From the NCBI GenBank assembly GCA_003427395.1, contig BFEA01000383.1, positions 1,019,752-1,081,549 of the forward strand: a DNA stretch of 61,798 bases, written 5' to 3'. The notes below the pieces were generated by a model. That model was not told the DNA's origin, searched no databases, and saw only the letters and a list, made by a program, of their open reading frames with translations. Origin of the DNA: Chara braunii (taxonomy: Eukaryota > Streptophyta > Charophyceae > Charales > Characeae). Numbering within the stretch: position 1 is the stretch's first letter; each line of letters begins with the position of its first letter. This document shows, piece by piece, positions 35,191-46,119 of this stretch. The translations under genes and the position numbers were made by a program.

Positions 35191-35560
35191 GTATATACAT
35201 ACATAGACGAGAGAGAGAGAGGGGGAGAAAAGACTTAGAAGAGAAGTTGCCCACTTCTCCTTCGGGCCAATCAGAGTCGCCCCCTCTCCAGCANCGTCAA
35301 TCCAGATACANATCTGAGTTCCTCAAAGTGCCACGTGGCACATCAGCATTCTCTTCATCAACGGAGCAGCAATGTCGCCTCACACANGTACNTGTCATCT
35401 CATCCCCACAGTCCCTGACCTCCTTCCGGACANCGATAGCCTGAACANCGAANGAACACGTGGTACAGCCACGTCACCAACACCCTACGTGGCAGCAGCC
35501 ACGTCAGCAACGACACGTGGCGCTGCCACGTCAGCACCTTGTNGACAAGAGCAAGCCAGC
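35191..35560 (-). promoter_or_regulatory. TATA box and ACGT-core cluster upstream of the minus-strand gag
   Basis: On the minus strand GTATATACTC (about 35191-35200) is TATA-like, roughly 135 bp before the gag frame. Farther upstream (35328-35550) the sequence repeats CCACGTGGC, CCACGTCA and ACACGTGG words at least seven times. ACGT cores are the binding sites of plant bZIP factors (G-box/ABRE). Position and content fit U3 of an LTR promoter. Several unknown bases interrupt the region. Confidence 0.45.
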
Positions 35561-36056
35561 CCCCATGCCAGCAAGCAAGCAGCGTGTCGCCGCTGAGAAA
35601 CGCCAACTTCCAGCTAGCAATTAGCCAGCACCTCACAAGCCAGCGTCGCGTCAAAGTAGAGTCAGCCTTGACTCGCGACAGAATGAATGATGTCAAAGCC
35701 AGGAGTCAACTTTAAGTAGCGTTGACTCGGGGTCAATGCCCCACTACAGTGGTCCTGTGTCGTCAAGATCTTGATGCGGCGACGGCCTGGATCGGTCTGC
35801 AACTGTTTCTCCCTTGGTCCGATGTCTTGGCCCGTACCTGCATACAACAAATGTGTGTATCTGTTCGTGGACTTGGGTACGGTACCTGCGACCCGACAGT
35901 TGACTTTGACCTTTGAATTTCCCCAGTCCAGCGCTGGGTCTCACTGGCCAGACGATGGGCTGGGCCGGGCAGTGCGTGGTCACACAGCCCGGCCTCTGCA
36001 GAGTGCGGGTTACTGCATTCCTGTCGACCCAATTTCGAGTTCCATCGTAGAAATAA

Positions 36057-37783
36057 TTAACCTTTCAACCCACGCTCATATGCAGAGACAATGTCAGGAG
36101 CAGTTTCAAGGAGCTGTTGTTTGCTGAACCACCGATCCTCGGATGGTTTTTGAGTCTTAAATCTTACCTTGAACTGCTTTTGCGGTCGTCCACGCCTTCC
36201 GGTGGAGAAGAACCCATGGTCTACAATCCGATCTACTTCATAACTTCCGTTCATCGAAGGTGGAATCATAGAAGGCCGGTTAGGAAACTCATCTCCTTCC
36301 ACATACGGTAGCATCGAAGGTGGAATCATAGAGGCATGGAATACACGGTAGGTTTTGAGATGCGGGGGAATATCAATTCTGTAGGACGGTCCCTCTGCAT
36401 CTCCAATTACTTTGAGAACTTCCCAGGGCCCAAAGTAGACAGGCAGCAATTTCTGTGAAACATCTTCTTCCAAGGAGAACTCGTTAGACTTTACCCAAAC
36501 CATGTCACCTACTTGAAAGTTAGCAGGTCTTCGATGTTTGTTGGCCTGGTTAATCATCTGTTCTTGTGCTTTCTTTAGATTCTCCTTAACTTTCTGGATG
36601 TCTTCTTGGAACAGAACTGCATATTCACGGGTTCCTCGTGGTAGCCGTAAAAATTGGTCCCTGGTTAATACATCAATGGGACGTCGCGGCTTCCATCCTT
36701 TATGTAGTGCGTTAGGAGTGCGTCCGGTTGCAGTGTGGACGCTGCTGTTGTATGCACTAGCTATTTTTGGTAAGTTCTCGTCCCAATCAATCTGATCGGG
36801 CCTAACATACATGCGCAAGAGCTGTTGGCACAAGCGGTTCATTTGCTCGCTTTGCCCATTCGTTTCAGGATGGCGTCTTGACCACATGGTCAAACGAGTG
36901 CCGTATGCCTCCATCAGCTTTTGCCATGGCATACTTGTGAACCTCACATCCCTGTCAGATACAATAGACAATGGGAATCCATACTCAGTTACCCATCGCA
37001 TCTGAAACTTCTGGATTCAGCAGGCAAAGGAATAAACATTGCATACTTAGAGAAACGATCGACTACAACCATCACTTGACTGTTGCCATTTCGACTCTTG
37101 ACAAGACTCATGAAGTCTATGGAGATAGACTCACCTGGTTCGCTGGGAATCGGTAAGGGCCTTAGTAGACCCAGAGGGTTCTCATGTGGTGGTTTGTTTC
37201 TCTGACATACCAGACAAGTGCGCACATATGTTAGTACATCTTCCTTTAGTCCTTTCCAATCGAAGCGTTCTCTTACTTCTGCATAAGTTTTCTTGAAACC
37301 AAAATATCCTGCAAAGTCATGACATTCCCCAATCAGCAGACTTTTAATCTCTTCTTTGTGAGGAATACACAACCGTTGTTCAGTTTCGTCTATCAAGAAA
37401 AGCAATTCATTTGTCATCTTATACTTGGGTAACAGGGCAAGATCCTTAGTGACAAGGTCAATGATGGGTTTCCAGATAGGATCATTAGCATAGCCTTGTC
37501 GAATCTGTTCACGCACATCATTTCCTATATCCAAGTAGGAGACAATGGTTCCAAAGAAATCACTTCTCCTAGACAATGCATCTGCCACAACGTTAAACTT
37601 ACCTTTGCTTGTCTTCAACTCAAAGTCAAAGGTGTCGAGGAAAGCAGACCATCGTACTAGTTTGTCAGAGAGTCTTGGTTGAGTTTTTATCCACTTCAGT
37701 GTCGAGTGATCTGAGTAGACAGTGAAGTGCCTCCCTAACAAGTAGTGTTTCCAGGATTTCAGTGCACAAACAAGCGCATACAA
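36057..37783 (-). pseudogene. gypsy RNase H (partial) and integrase, minus strand
   Basis: Reading leftward: the RNase H remainder (ERELYALVCAL, HFTVYSDHSTLKW, FNVVADALSRRSDF), the integrase zinc domain (ECHDFAGYFGFKKT ... CLVCQRNK), the core (SIDFMSLVKSRNG, VMVVVDRFSKYAMF, then VSDRDVRFTS and RRHPETNGQSEQ), and the C-terminal tail (VWVKSNEFS, GPWEVLKVIGDA, FHASM, GRRGRPQKQF). A deletion near 37005 joins RSFR to RWVTEYG and shifts the frame, removing part of the core. A 20-bp word is duplicated 60 bp apart (36252, 36312), adding an extra MIPPSM. The 5' end stops at 37783 in RNase H. After its stop, CTCGAAATTGGGTCGACAGG leads into what should be its LTR (from about 36017 leftward). Confidence 0.85.
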
Positions 37784-39260
37784 TTCCCTTTCGGTCGTTC
37801 TTTGGGCTATCCAACTATTATCGAAAGTTCGTTAAGACACTTGATGGTAATTGTTGCACCCCTTCGTAGATTGCTAAAGAAAGAAACCATCTGGAAATGG
37901 GACTCAGATTGTACGGGTTCGTTTAAACATTTGAAGAAATGCCTAATTAATTATCCGGTTTTGAAAGTTGTTGATCCTTCTTTGCCCTTTGTCGTCACAA
38001 CCGACGCCAGTCGGTACTGGATAGGTGTTGTACTCCAACAGGACGATGGGAATGGATACAAGCATGTAGAGTTTGTCCCGACAACCGCCTAGTGAGAAGG
38101 TCGCCGCTTCTACGTATGAAAGAGAGTTGTTTGCTCTCCGGGAAGCTCTAGATCACTGGCGACACTATATCCTAGGACGACATTTCAGAGTGTACTCGGA
38201 TCATGAGACACTTTGCTGGCTTAAAATGCAGGCCCGGATGACACCTAAGCTGACAAGGTGGGCTGCGGAAATTGATTAGTATGACTTTGAACTTAAGCCA
38301 ATAAAGGGGAAGTACAACGTTGTTGTCAATGCGCTTAGTCGAAGATCCGATTTCTTAGGTGTCATTGTAACATATTTAGATGTGGGCGCCGATATGCAAG
38401 AGAAGATTAGAAATGCGTATTCCACAGATCCTGTTTATGGCGCTATGATTAAGTGTGTGCAAGAAGCACCACAAGAGTTTCCTAATTATTCAATTACACA
38501 AGGACTGTTGTTTGAGCAAACTGATGTGCATGATAGGCTTTGTATTCCAAATGTGGAAGAGATCAAAAGTCTAATCTTAGGGGAGTGCCACGACACCGAA
38601 GGCCATTTTGGGTGGAAGAAGAAATCTACGAACCTTTTGCGTTCCTACACTTGGCCTCGTATGAAACCCGACTGCATCACTTATGTGCAGGGCTGTCAAG
38701 TGTGCCAAAGGAATAAGAGCACTACTCAACCTCCCCTTGGTTTGTTGAAGCCCACTCGCAGTTAACGTCCACCTGAAATTTCAGAATGAAAGATTCTGAA
38801 TTGGTCTGAAACCACTGAAATGGCCTGAAGACACTTCAGGTCATTTCAGAAGTTTCGGGTGGTTTGGAGGACACGTTTTATGTTTTTTTTTTTTTTTTTC
38901 AGCCTGTTTTTTCAGTCACTTCAGGTCATTTCAAGAGTTTCAGGTGTTGGGGACCTGAGACTGCTGAAATGGTTGAAGCTTCTGAAAGGGGTTTCAGGTA
39001 CCCCCATCCAACAGGTCCAGGAGGCTCTGTGTCCATTGACTTTATGGATACTAAAGAAAAAAGCAGGAATGGGGAAACGCAAGTTATGATCATCGTTGAC
39101 AGGTTTAGTAAGTATGCTGTCTTTGTAGCATTACCGGCGTAAGCAAGAACAAAATTGGTAATCCGGGAATTCTTTAACCACTGGGTGGACATCCCCTAAC
39201 GATTGTAAGTGACAGAGATTCACGGTTCATGAGCGAACAATGGCAGCAACTGATGAACGT
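37784..39260 (+). pseudogene. gypsy RT end, RNase H and integrase N-terminal half of the 29.1-48.1 kb element
   Basis: Starts at the connection motif (RSFFGLSNYYRKF), then RNase H (FVVTTDASRYW, YERELFALREAL, FRVYSDHETLCW, YNVVVNALSRRSDF, in which Asp of ADALSR is Asn), the integrase zinc finger (ECHDTEGHFGWKKK ... CQVCQRNK), and, after the MITE at 38771-38999, the core start (SVSIDFMDTKEKSRNG, VMIIVDRFSKYA, VSDRDSRFMSEQ). It is interrupted by frameshifts near 37830 and 38085, a TAG at 38277-38279 and stops in the core. At 39260 the codons for MNV are cut by the 6.86-kb insertion and continue at 46124. Confidence 0.88.
38771..38999. mobile_element. 229-bp MITE inside the integrase gene
   Basis: It separates two adjacent pieces of the integrase. 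The ends are inverted: ACCTGAAATTTCAGAA at the left and ACCTGAAACCCCTTTCAGAA at the right read inward. Inside, TGAAATGGCCTGAA and TTCAGGTCATTTCA form a hairpin, and TTCAGGTCATTTCA recurs near 38920. It has no coding capacity. No clear target duplication was found, so the superfamily is open. Confidence 0.7.
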
Positions 39261-41070
39261 TGTCGAGCGCATCAGTCCGGCACCGCACAGGGCAATGCGG
39301 GACCCTCCCGACCGCGTCACGCAGGAGTTGGTTTTCATCCTCGTCGCAAATATACATGGAGCTTCCGCAAGCCACTCCGGCAGAGTGCGTCAGCCATACC
39401 TCTCGCGAGCCCCTACGACAGGATAGGGCCTACACGAGGCACGACTTACCTCCACCTTACGGGAGTTGTCACCTCTGTTCGGTGGACGTATCCCCGCCGA
39501 GCTACCAGTCCACAGTACGAAAGTTGATCAGTTGCAATCGCAGAGGTGGACCAGCTGAGGGCGTTTCTCGTTCGCTGTGGCATAGGGGGTACGCGCGGTA
39601 GTACGCCTCTGTCGGACCCGCACGCGAATCGGCATCTTCGGGGGGCTGAGGTCCCAAGCGCGACTCGTCGTCGGTCGACTAGGACGTATCCCACGCGCCA
39701 CTCGCACACCACTATAAAGAACATAAAAATAAAACACACACACACACACACACGTACATATACATATACAAGACGACACTGAACAAACAACTCTACAACA
39801 CTCCTAGTCCCTTAGTAGTCCTCCCATAACTTTCCAATGCGGAAATCGGATAGGTGGCGCCTGCGAGACTTAGCATAAAATCGCGCGGACGCAGTGCTAA
39901 CTCATATTGACTCGCAATGCAAGCATACACAAGCAGTCGCAATGATGGCGTATTATGTAGTACCCATACTCATGCGGCCCTCCTTAATCTCGAGGGTCGC
40001 ATTCGACACTCAAGTGTCGGCTGACACACGCCTTGAGGGTTAATCTCTCAACGTTGGACAACCGCCGAGTGCGGTTGAGAACCACACCCTCTTCTGCACC
40101 CTGCGGAGAGTGGGTGGTACACAGGTTCGTACTTGTGGTGGCAATCGTCTTTTATGGCCCTGGAGACCAGCTCCATCATCTAGGGTCTCGAGATAAGTCA
40201 AGGGGTTCGACTTTGACGACTGTTACAACGTCCAACTATAAAATTATAAAAAGCAAAAGGATAAAAGGGGATCTCCCTTTTCTCTCAAAAACATAATTTG
40301 TTCAACCTTTGCGCGCGATCACTGTAAGCCGAGCGAAAAACACCCAAGACATGTATTTACATATATATCCAGGGTTATAAATATGTGACGATCACTTCTT
40401 ACAATCACAGTGGGACTCCTCTCAGCCATATATATATGTATGTGAGCACAGGCAGTCCACATCCAAAGTCCGAATCACCAAACATATCTGCAATCACATC
40501 AAAGATCCCACCAAAAGTCCATGCACTACACGGGGTCAACTTCAACCATTCTCTGCGCTCACACCCCTTGCTTTAGCCATACAAACCTCAACCTTAGCGC
40601 ACCCTCCCAGCAATAAAATACTCAGTATCTTTGTTAAATGGCCATTCAATGAAATCCGGGTAAAAATACGATGAAACAGATTAAACCATAGGGTTACAGC
40701 CTTTAGGTTGAGTGACAAGAGTGGATTGGAGTTGAATCGTAAACCGACGAATCGACAACCGACCTGTTATCAGTGATAACAGAAGGTGATCCTCGTAGGA
40801 TCAAACTGAATCTAGCCCAAATCTTGAATCAAGCGATTGAGAGGACCTGTAACACAAGACAGACCAATCCCCAAGCTAAAATCATAAGTGTATGGAGAAT
40901 ACAACTCCATAACAAATTCTCACAAAAAATCCTTCTACAAGCTAAGCCTGAGCCTGCCTCTAAGCTCATGCCCAAAGAAAGGTGGATCCTGACAAAACCT
41001 CCTCTATACAGAGTGGATCGCCAGAATCGCCACCTGTCAAAACATAACCTAACTCCTTTAAACTAATAAA

Positions 41071-41400
41071 ATTTCGGCAACGCTTCCCGTAAAAAAAGTG
41101 CCTTTCCAAAATTTATATCAGCTCGAATATGAAAACATAAATAGTCTTCAACTTTCGAAGTCCAATTTTGTTTAACTCCCTGAATTAACAAACATTTCGG
41201 CAACACTCCCTTTAGAAAAGGAGACTTCCCATATTTTTACCAAGCCATATGTAAAATTTAGACAAGTTGAACTTTGAGAAGTCAAAGTTTGACTAACCCC
41301 TTGGATTTGTAGAAATTTCGGTAGCGCTTCCCGTAGAAAAAGTAGCTTACCAAAATTTATACAAGCCAAGTATAACAAAAGATCCCAAAAAATGCGAGAA
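41071..41400. repeat. three diverged tandem units of about 122 bp
   Basis: ATTTCGGCAACGCTTCCCGT begins at 41071, with variants at 41194 and 41315. Each is followed by AAAAGN(A)G-CTT-CCAAAATTTAT and a CAAGTTGAACTTTGAGAAGT-like stretch. The copies are clearly diverged, so the duplication is old. Confidence 0.8.
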
Positions 41401-41660
41401 TTGATCTAAGTAAAATAACGTTAACGCAGAAACTTCAGATATTGAACTAACTCCTATCGCTCTAGCACGTGGCGAGCCTCTAAAGCAACTACCTGTCAAC
41501 TGAAACTCAGACTAAGTAGCGACCTCACTCACTCACATGCAGGTCAAACCACAAAGGTAAGTACTTTCCCCATCCCAAGTCAACCTGGACAAACAATAGT
41601 TCATACTCTCTCAATGATTTAGCCCTTTATACCCAGCTTACATACGACATAAAGTCAGGT

Positions 41661-42375
41661 CACCCAAACTTATGGGACATGCCTAACTTAGCCATTGAGT
41701 ATACACAGAACAGAGGGCACAACTACTTCTCTCTTCTTTGGGCATATGACTAGGCCGTTTTAGTCGCCCTGAACTGTTTAATAGCCATGTTGTATATATC
41801 TCTCTGAACTTAATCTTCAAAGCGGGCGTAGGACTGAGCCATTCGTCTTAGAAACAATGCTCAGTCGGCCCAAGTTACCCTCAGTTATACTTTTAGCTAT
41901 ACTTTCTTCAAATATGATAAGCTATAGCCAGGCCACCCAAACTTATGGGACCCTGCCTGACTAGCCTGTTCTTCAGTAAAATAGCAATAAAATATAGCCA
42001 AATTATAGCCTTTGGGTTCCGACCTGTGCGAGGCATTGGACTAGACCACCCAAACTTATGGGACATATCTGGTCCTCTGTCTGATTCGTTTCTCTCTGAT
42101 TCAACTTGTGCGTGGCATGGGGCCGAGGCCACCCAAACTTATGAGACATGCCTTGTCCTCAGCCAAAATCCCCTCAGAAATAAAGCAGGAAGAGGCTGAG
42201 CCACCCAAACTTATGGGACATGCTCATACCTCCTCGTTCAAAACCAAAAAAAACAAAAAAAAAACGAAGTAAACAAGGCCACCAAGCCACCCAAACTTAT
42301 GGGACATGTCTGATTCTCCAAGCAATTCAAAACTAAGCACAGTACCGGGTCTCCCCAAACTTATGGGGACTTCCC
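41661..42375. repeat. spaced array of seven near-identical ~23-bp motifs
   Basis: CACCCAAACTTATGGGACAT starts at 41661, 41934, 42047, 42130, 42202, 42288 and, as a variant (CCCCAAACTTATGGGGACTT), near 42353. It is usually followed by GCCT. A possible eighth, decayed copy (GAGCCATTCGTCTTAGAAAC) is near 41834. The gaps are 64-273 bp, the spacer sequences are unrelated, and the motif is far better kept than the sequence around it. CCCA...TGGG makes it a weak dyad. It lies inside the unclassified insertion. It may be a protein-binding array (transposase or host factor). Confidence 0.85.
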
Positions 42376-42645
42376 AGCCTTAAATGACCCAGCCAAACAT
42401 CAAACAAAACTGCCTTCCGCCTAACCTTCCCCCAGATGCAATCTGCTTTGTTCACAATCTGCTTTCAGACAATCAATAAAACTGAAACTGAAATTGCACA
42501 TACATTCCTTTACTTAAGTTTGGTTTATATCCTGAAGTCAAACTAAAAGTCAAAGTAGAGGGGCATGCAGTATATTCAATCAAAATGTAACAAGGAATAC
42601 AAGTAGGGGCTATAACTGGGTTTATAGAGGGGAAGCAATGATTAC

Positions 42646-42910
42646 CTCTCAGTTCCCTGCCTCCAGAACTCCTCCTGAGTTCCAGCAGAGCTCCCGCAAT
42701 CGGTGGGGCGAACCTCCCACATAGGCCTTGGCACGGATTACGGGTTGCAATCCCGCCTGCCGCCTTCCTCTCAGAACCAATAGACTAGACTTAGAGTAAG
42801 AAGGGGAGGAGTAGAATCATTAAGTCTCTCAGATCCAAGAGGGGTGCTCTCAGACTCGCAGGAGAGGGTCTTGATACCTTGATCCGCCTGAAGGCCCCGC
42901 AATGGCAGCT
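42646..42910 (-). repeat. family E repeat segment, minus orientation
   Basis: On the minus strand it matches 61552-61798: GGTATCAAG-CCCTCTCCT, TCTTACTCTAAGTCTAGTCT, GAGAGGAAGGCGGCAGGCGG, CACCGATTGCGGGAGCT, TTCTGGAGGCAGGGAACTG. It may be part of an LTR or of another dispersed element. Confidence 0.75.
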
Positions 42911-43845
42911 AAAACACAGGTGCTTGGTCGGACCAAAGTCAAACCGCAGAGCCCAGTTCTCCTGATGAACTCCCAACCTGCAGTGATAACCCCCTCTGTC
43001 ACCACTCCTCCAACTGGTCGTAACCCAAGTATGCGGGCAATAAGCACTTCTGCACCTTCACGGTCGGCTGGCTGCAACACTTGCCATTGTCAATCTTAAC
43101 CGCTTTATGCTGTGTGGCGCCACAATGCCCAGTACGAAGTACAACAATCCAAGTGTTGATATGCAACACCCATAGAAGCCAAGACACAGCTAATGAGGCA
43201 AACCCATGCACAATAACGCTAACTCCCAACTCCCCTATCTGCGGGATACACAGGGTTGGCACAACTCTCTTGCTGTCACACGTCGGCCAACAGGTAAGCA
43301 TGCCTTGAGCACTGTTACAGCCAGCCGCTAAACATGCCCCCTCACAACTGACCTCCTCACATGCCCGGGCTGATAGGATCTGCGATACACCGAGCGCCCG
43401 ACAGACTCTCAGCCTGCAGCCCTCTCGCACCCTCTTCATCTGGTAGGGGTGCTGCCCCTCGGCCAGCAGCCAAACTGGCACCACGCAGCTGGCCTCGCTT
43501 CATCGTTACTGGTGGAATGGGCTACGCACGAACCCACAGGTAAGTTCCCGCACCTATCAGAAGTACGAACTGAGAATGAACCTCCTGCTAGGATACAACC
43601 AGGTACACGAGTTGCCGCCCACATGCCAGGGGCGAAGAGGGAGAGTTACCCGTCGGCAGAAGGAGCAGCGCACCTGGTAACAGATAAGTTTCCACCTTCA
43701 CTGCCCGCCTGCAGCACCCTTCCCCCTTATAGAAATGACTGGCAAAAAATCGAATGAATCTTCCACTAAAACGCGGAAGTATTCACCGCCATACGCAAAC
43801 TTCCTTCTGGGCGCTGCCTACTCCTCTTTTACTTATCATATCTAC

Positions 43846-43848
<3 letters not shown>

Positions 43849-43910
<62 letters not shown>
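43849..43910. repeat. (CT)n microsatellite
   Basis: About 31 uninterrupted CT dinucleotides. Confidence 0.97.
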
Positions 43911-43912
<2 letters not shown>

Positions 43913-44861
43913 GTAACTCCAATGCCTGGGACTAGGATCGCATGACACAACTACCACCTCGGCTCATACCACGTCGCTACTTCGATCGTACATGTGGGCG
44001 CTGGCGGGGGCGACTCCCATCGACATGACGAGCAACGCGCCAGACAACACGTAAGTCTCTATCCGCGCGGCTGTCCTCCCGCTACTTATTTCTACGGGAT
44101 ATACAAAATTGAAAGAATCTGTCCGCAAATGCGGTTAGATTCATCCCCCCCTTTTTCAAATTTGACAAAAGCTAACTACTCCCCCCCAGCCTCACTCTCT
44201 ACTAACTTCTAATCTACTAACCCATCGTGAAATCTAACTTCGCCATCATACTCGCACCGCCTAAAAACCTTCGTCTACCTTCTTTTTCCACTCGATTTCA
44301 TCAAGAATTGAGTGAGATCTCGATTCTCTACTCCCGTCACTCCCTCTCCCGCCATATCTCCCTGCGCACCATTTCATCACTAACCTCCTAACTCCCTAAC
44401 CTATCCCCACATCTGACCTCACCATGCAAGTCGCCCGGGGCCGAAACCCCAGGATCGCCCCTTTCCCCTCTCGTTTTCATTAAGGATTGAGAGAGCTATG
44501 CTCTCTTCGGCTACGGTTGACCTCTCCCCCATAGCCCCTCCCTTCGAGCGAATCCGGCGCGAAAACGCGTCCGGATTCATCCCCTTTTCAAATCCCTTCT
44601 TCACGCTGCTCCGCCACTGCTCGTCTCTCTGCTAGCGCCTCGGCTCCCCGCTACTTTCGTGCCCCGTCCCACTCTCGTTCCGCTACTAGCGTACCTCCAG
44701 TAGACAGCGGCCCCACAGTGCCTTGCACAGTTCGACGCGCCCAGCTGGTCTCGTGAGAGCAAGGGGAGGGGGACTTCGAAGAGAATCAGCCACTAGCGGC
44801 TCAATTAGTCGCTCGCCCTTGTATCTGTCTGACAGCGCTTCGCCCACTCAGTACCGCTGGG

Positions 44862-44862
<1 letters not shown>

Positions 44863-44942
<80 letters not shown>
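44863..44942. repeat. 80-nt uninterrupted poly(C) run
   Basis: All 80 bases are C. The reverse strand gives a meaningless poly-Gly frame. It is exceptional in length for a homopolymer and may be inflated by sequencing or assembly. Confidence 0.95.
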
Positions 44943-44944
<2 letters not shown>

Positions 44945-46119
44945 GAGTTTCCTCTGGCTCCGTCCTGCCCACACACCGCTTACCGCTCTCCTCCGAGCTT
45001 CCAACGAATAAGCCCTTGCACGACAGGCGGAGTGGAGGGCATGGGCCAACTGTGGAACTTGCGTCATTAGCCCCGGTGTGGACCTTGATGGTAGTAGCAA
45101 ATATTCAAGTAAAAACTTTGAAAACCCCCGCGGAGTAGGGTTCTGGGCAAAACAAAGCCACGCCGCGACCCCGCCCTAGCGCCACAGCCGCTACCCATGC
45201 ATAGTCCAACAACACCAACGGGGCCCTGCGGGTGGGCTTAACTCAAGCCTCTCACAACAGACGTCGGAGGCGGACTGTACCACTGCCACAACCCGTACCA
45301 CCATCGGGCCGCAACCCCACAAGGCTACTCGAAATGCTTTCCAAATTCCCTTCCACTTCAGGCTATCGTCGCTCTCCAAGTGGGGAGTGAGGAAAGCCAC
45401 GACCACGGACCCCAGCACTCTCTCGCGCGTTGACCTCCCTGCCCCGAACTTCAAGACGGGCAGGGTACGGAAACTTCGTCAACACTCCGACGTCAGAACC
45501 CGAATGGGCCTGCCAAAGGGGCGCATGCTCAAGGTCCTCCACTGCCGTGACGGTTCCCCCGCGGTCTTCAAAACCAATTACCAGAAAAAAATTTAGCAAT
45601 AAAACATAAAAAACGATACATAAAGTCGAGGCCGTTGCATCGTCATCCTTTCGCCACACACCCCTAGGCCTCGGAGGGCCGTACCTTGCCGTCGACACTC
45701 TACGCCCGCCAAGCTCCCGCACCTACCACGGGGAGACCTGACGCGCATTCTATTCCCTCACACCCTCCGTTTACCAGAAGCGGCACCGTTGTCGAGGCCG
45801 ATTCTCCACACAAGCGCGCATGTCACAGGTAAGCGCACTAATCAACGAGACGTAATCTTTTTAATCCCTGTTTAGTCAAACAGAAATAAAATCTGGTCGG
45901 CAACTACGCCGACTTTCACAATCATCAACCAAAAATAAAAGATCACGCGCGGCTCAATTCTGCACGCCCACACAATCTCTACTCTTAGTCAATCAGCAGC
46001 CACATAAACAACGGAGACTGCCGCGACTCTCGCGGTATACTTAAACTTTAAACCAAACTTATTTCCTGTTACTTGCAGAAATGAGGGCGGATACCTTTGT
46101 AAGGGTATTCGCACCGACA

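Larger units (their letters stand above)
39261..46119. mobile_element. 6.86-kb unclassified insertion, ends TGTCG...CGACA, TSD ACGT or AACGT
   Basis: The integrase reading ATG AAC GT stops at 39260 and resumes as AACGT C TAT GGC at 46119, so the inserted segment is defined to the base. If the ends are TGTCG (39261) and CGACA (46119), the duplication is ACGT (4 bp). If the last A belongs to the target it is AACGT (5 bp). TG...CA ends suggest an integrase-type mechanism. I could not find two matching LTRs, because the first ~750 bp do not resemble the last ~330 bp. No domain is visible in either strand. It could be one large non-autonomous element (LARD- or Ginger-like) or a small element swollen by other insertions. 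CAGGTAAG words at 43291, 43537 and 45826 and a segment shared with 61.55-61.80 kb suggest minus-oriented LTR material inside. Confidence 0.8.

Noticed and set aside
16099-37783. Simple inversion of 16.1-37.8 kb
   Set aside because: The LTR pair at 29.1 and 47.0 kb and the primer-binding site at 31.5 kb are concordant as they stand. Un-inverting would break them, and the overlapping RNase H parts are clearly diverged.
41661-42375. CRISPR-like array
   Set aside because: The spacers vary from about 40 to 250 bp, the locus is eukaryotic, and no cas gene is present.
44801-45100. Poly-Gly or poly-Pro protein
   Set aside because: It is produced by the 80-nt poly(C) run.
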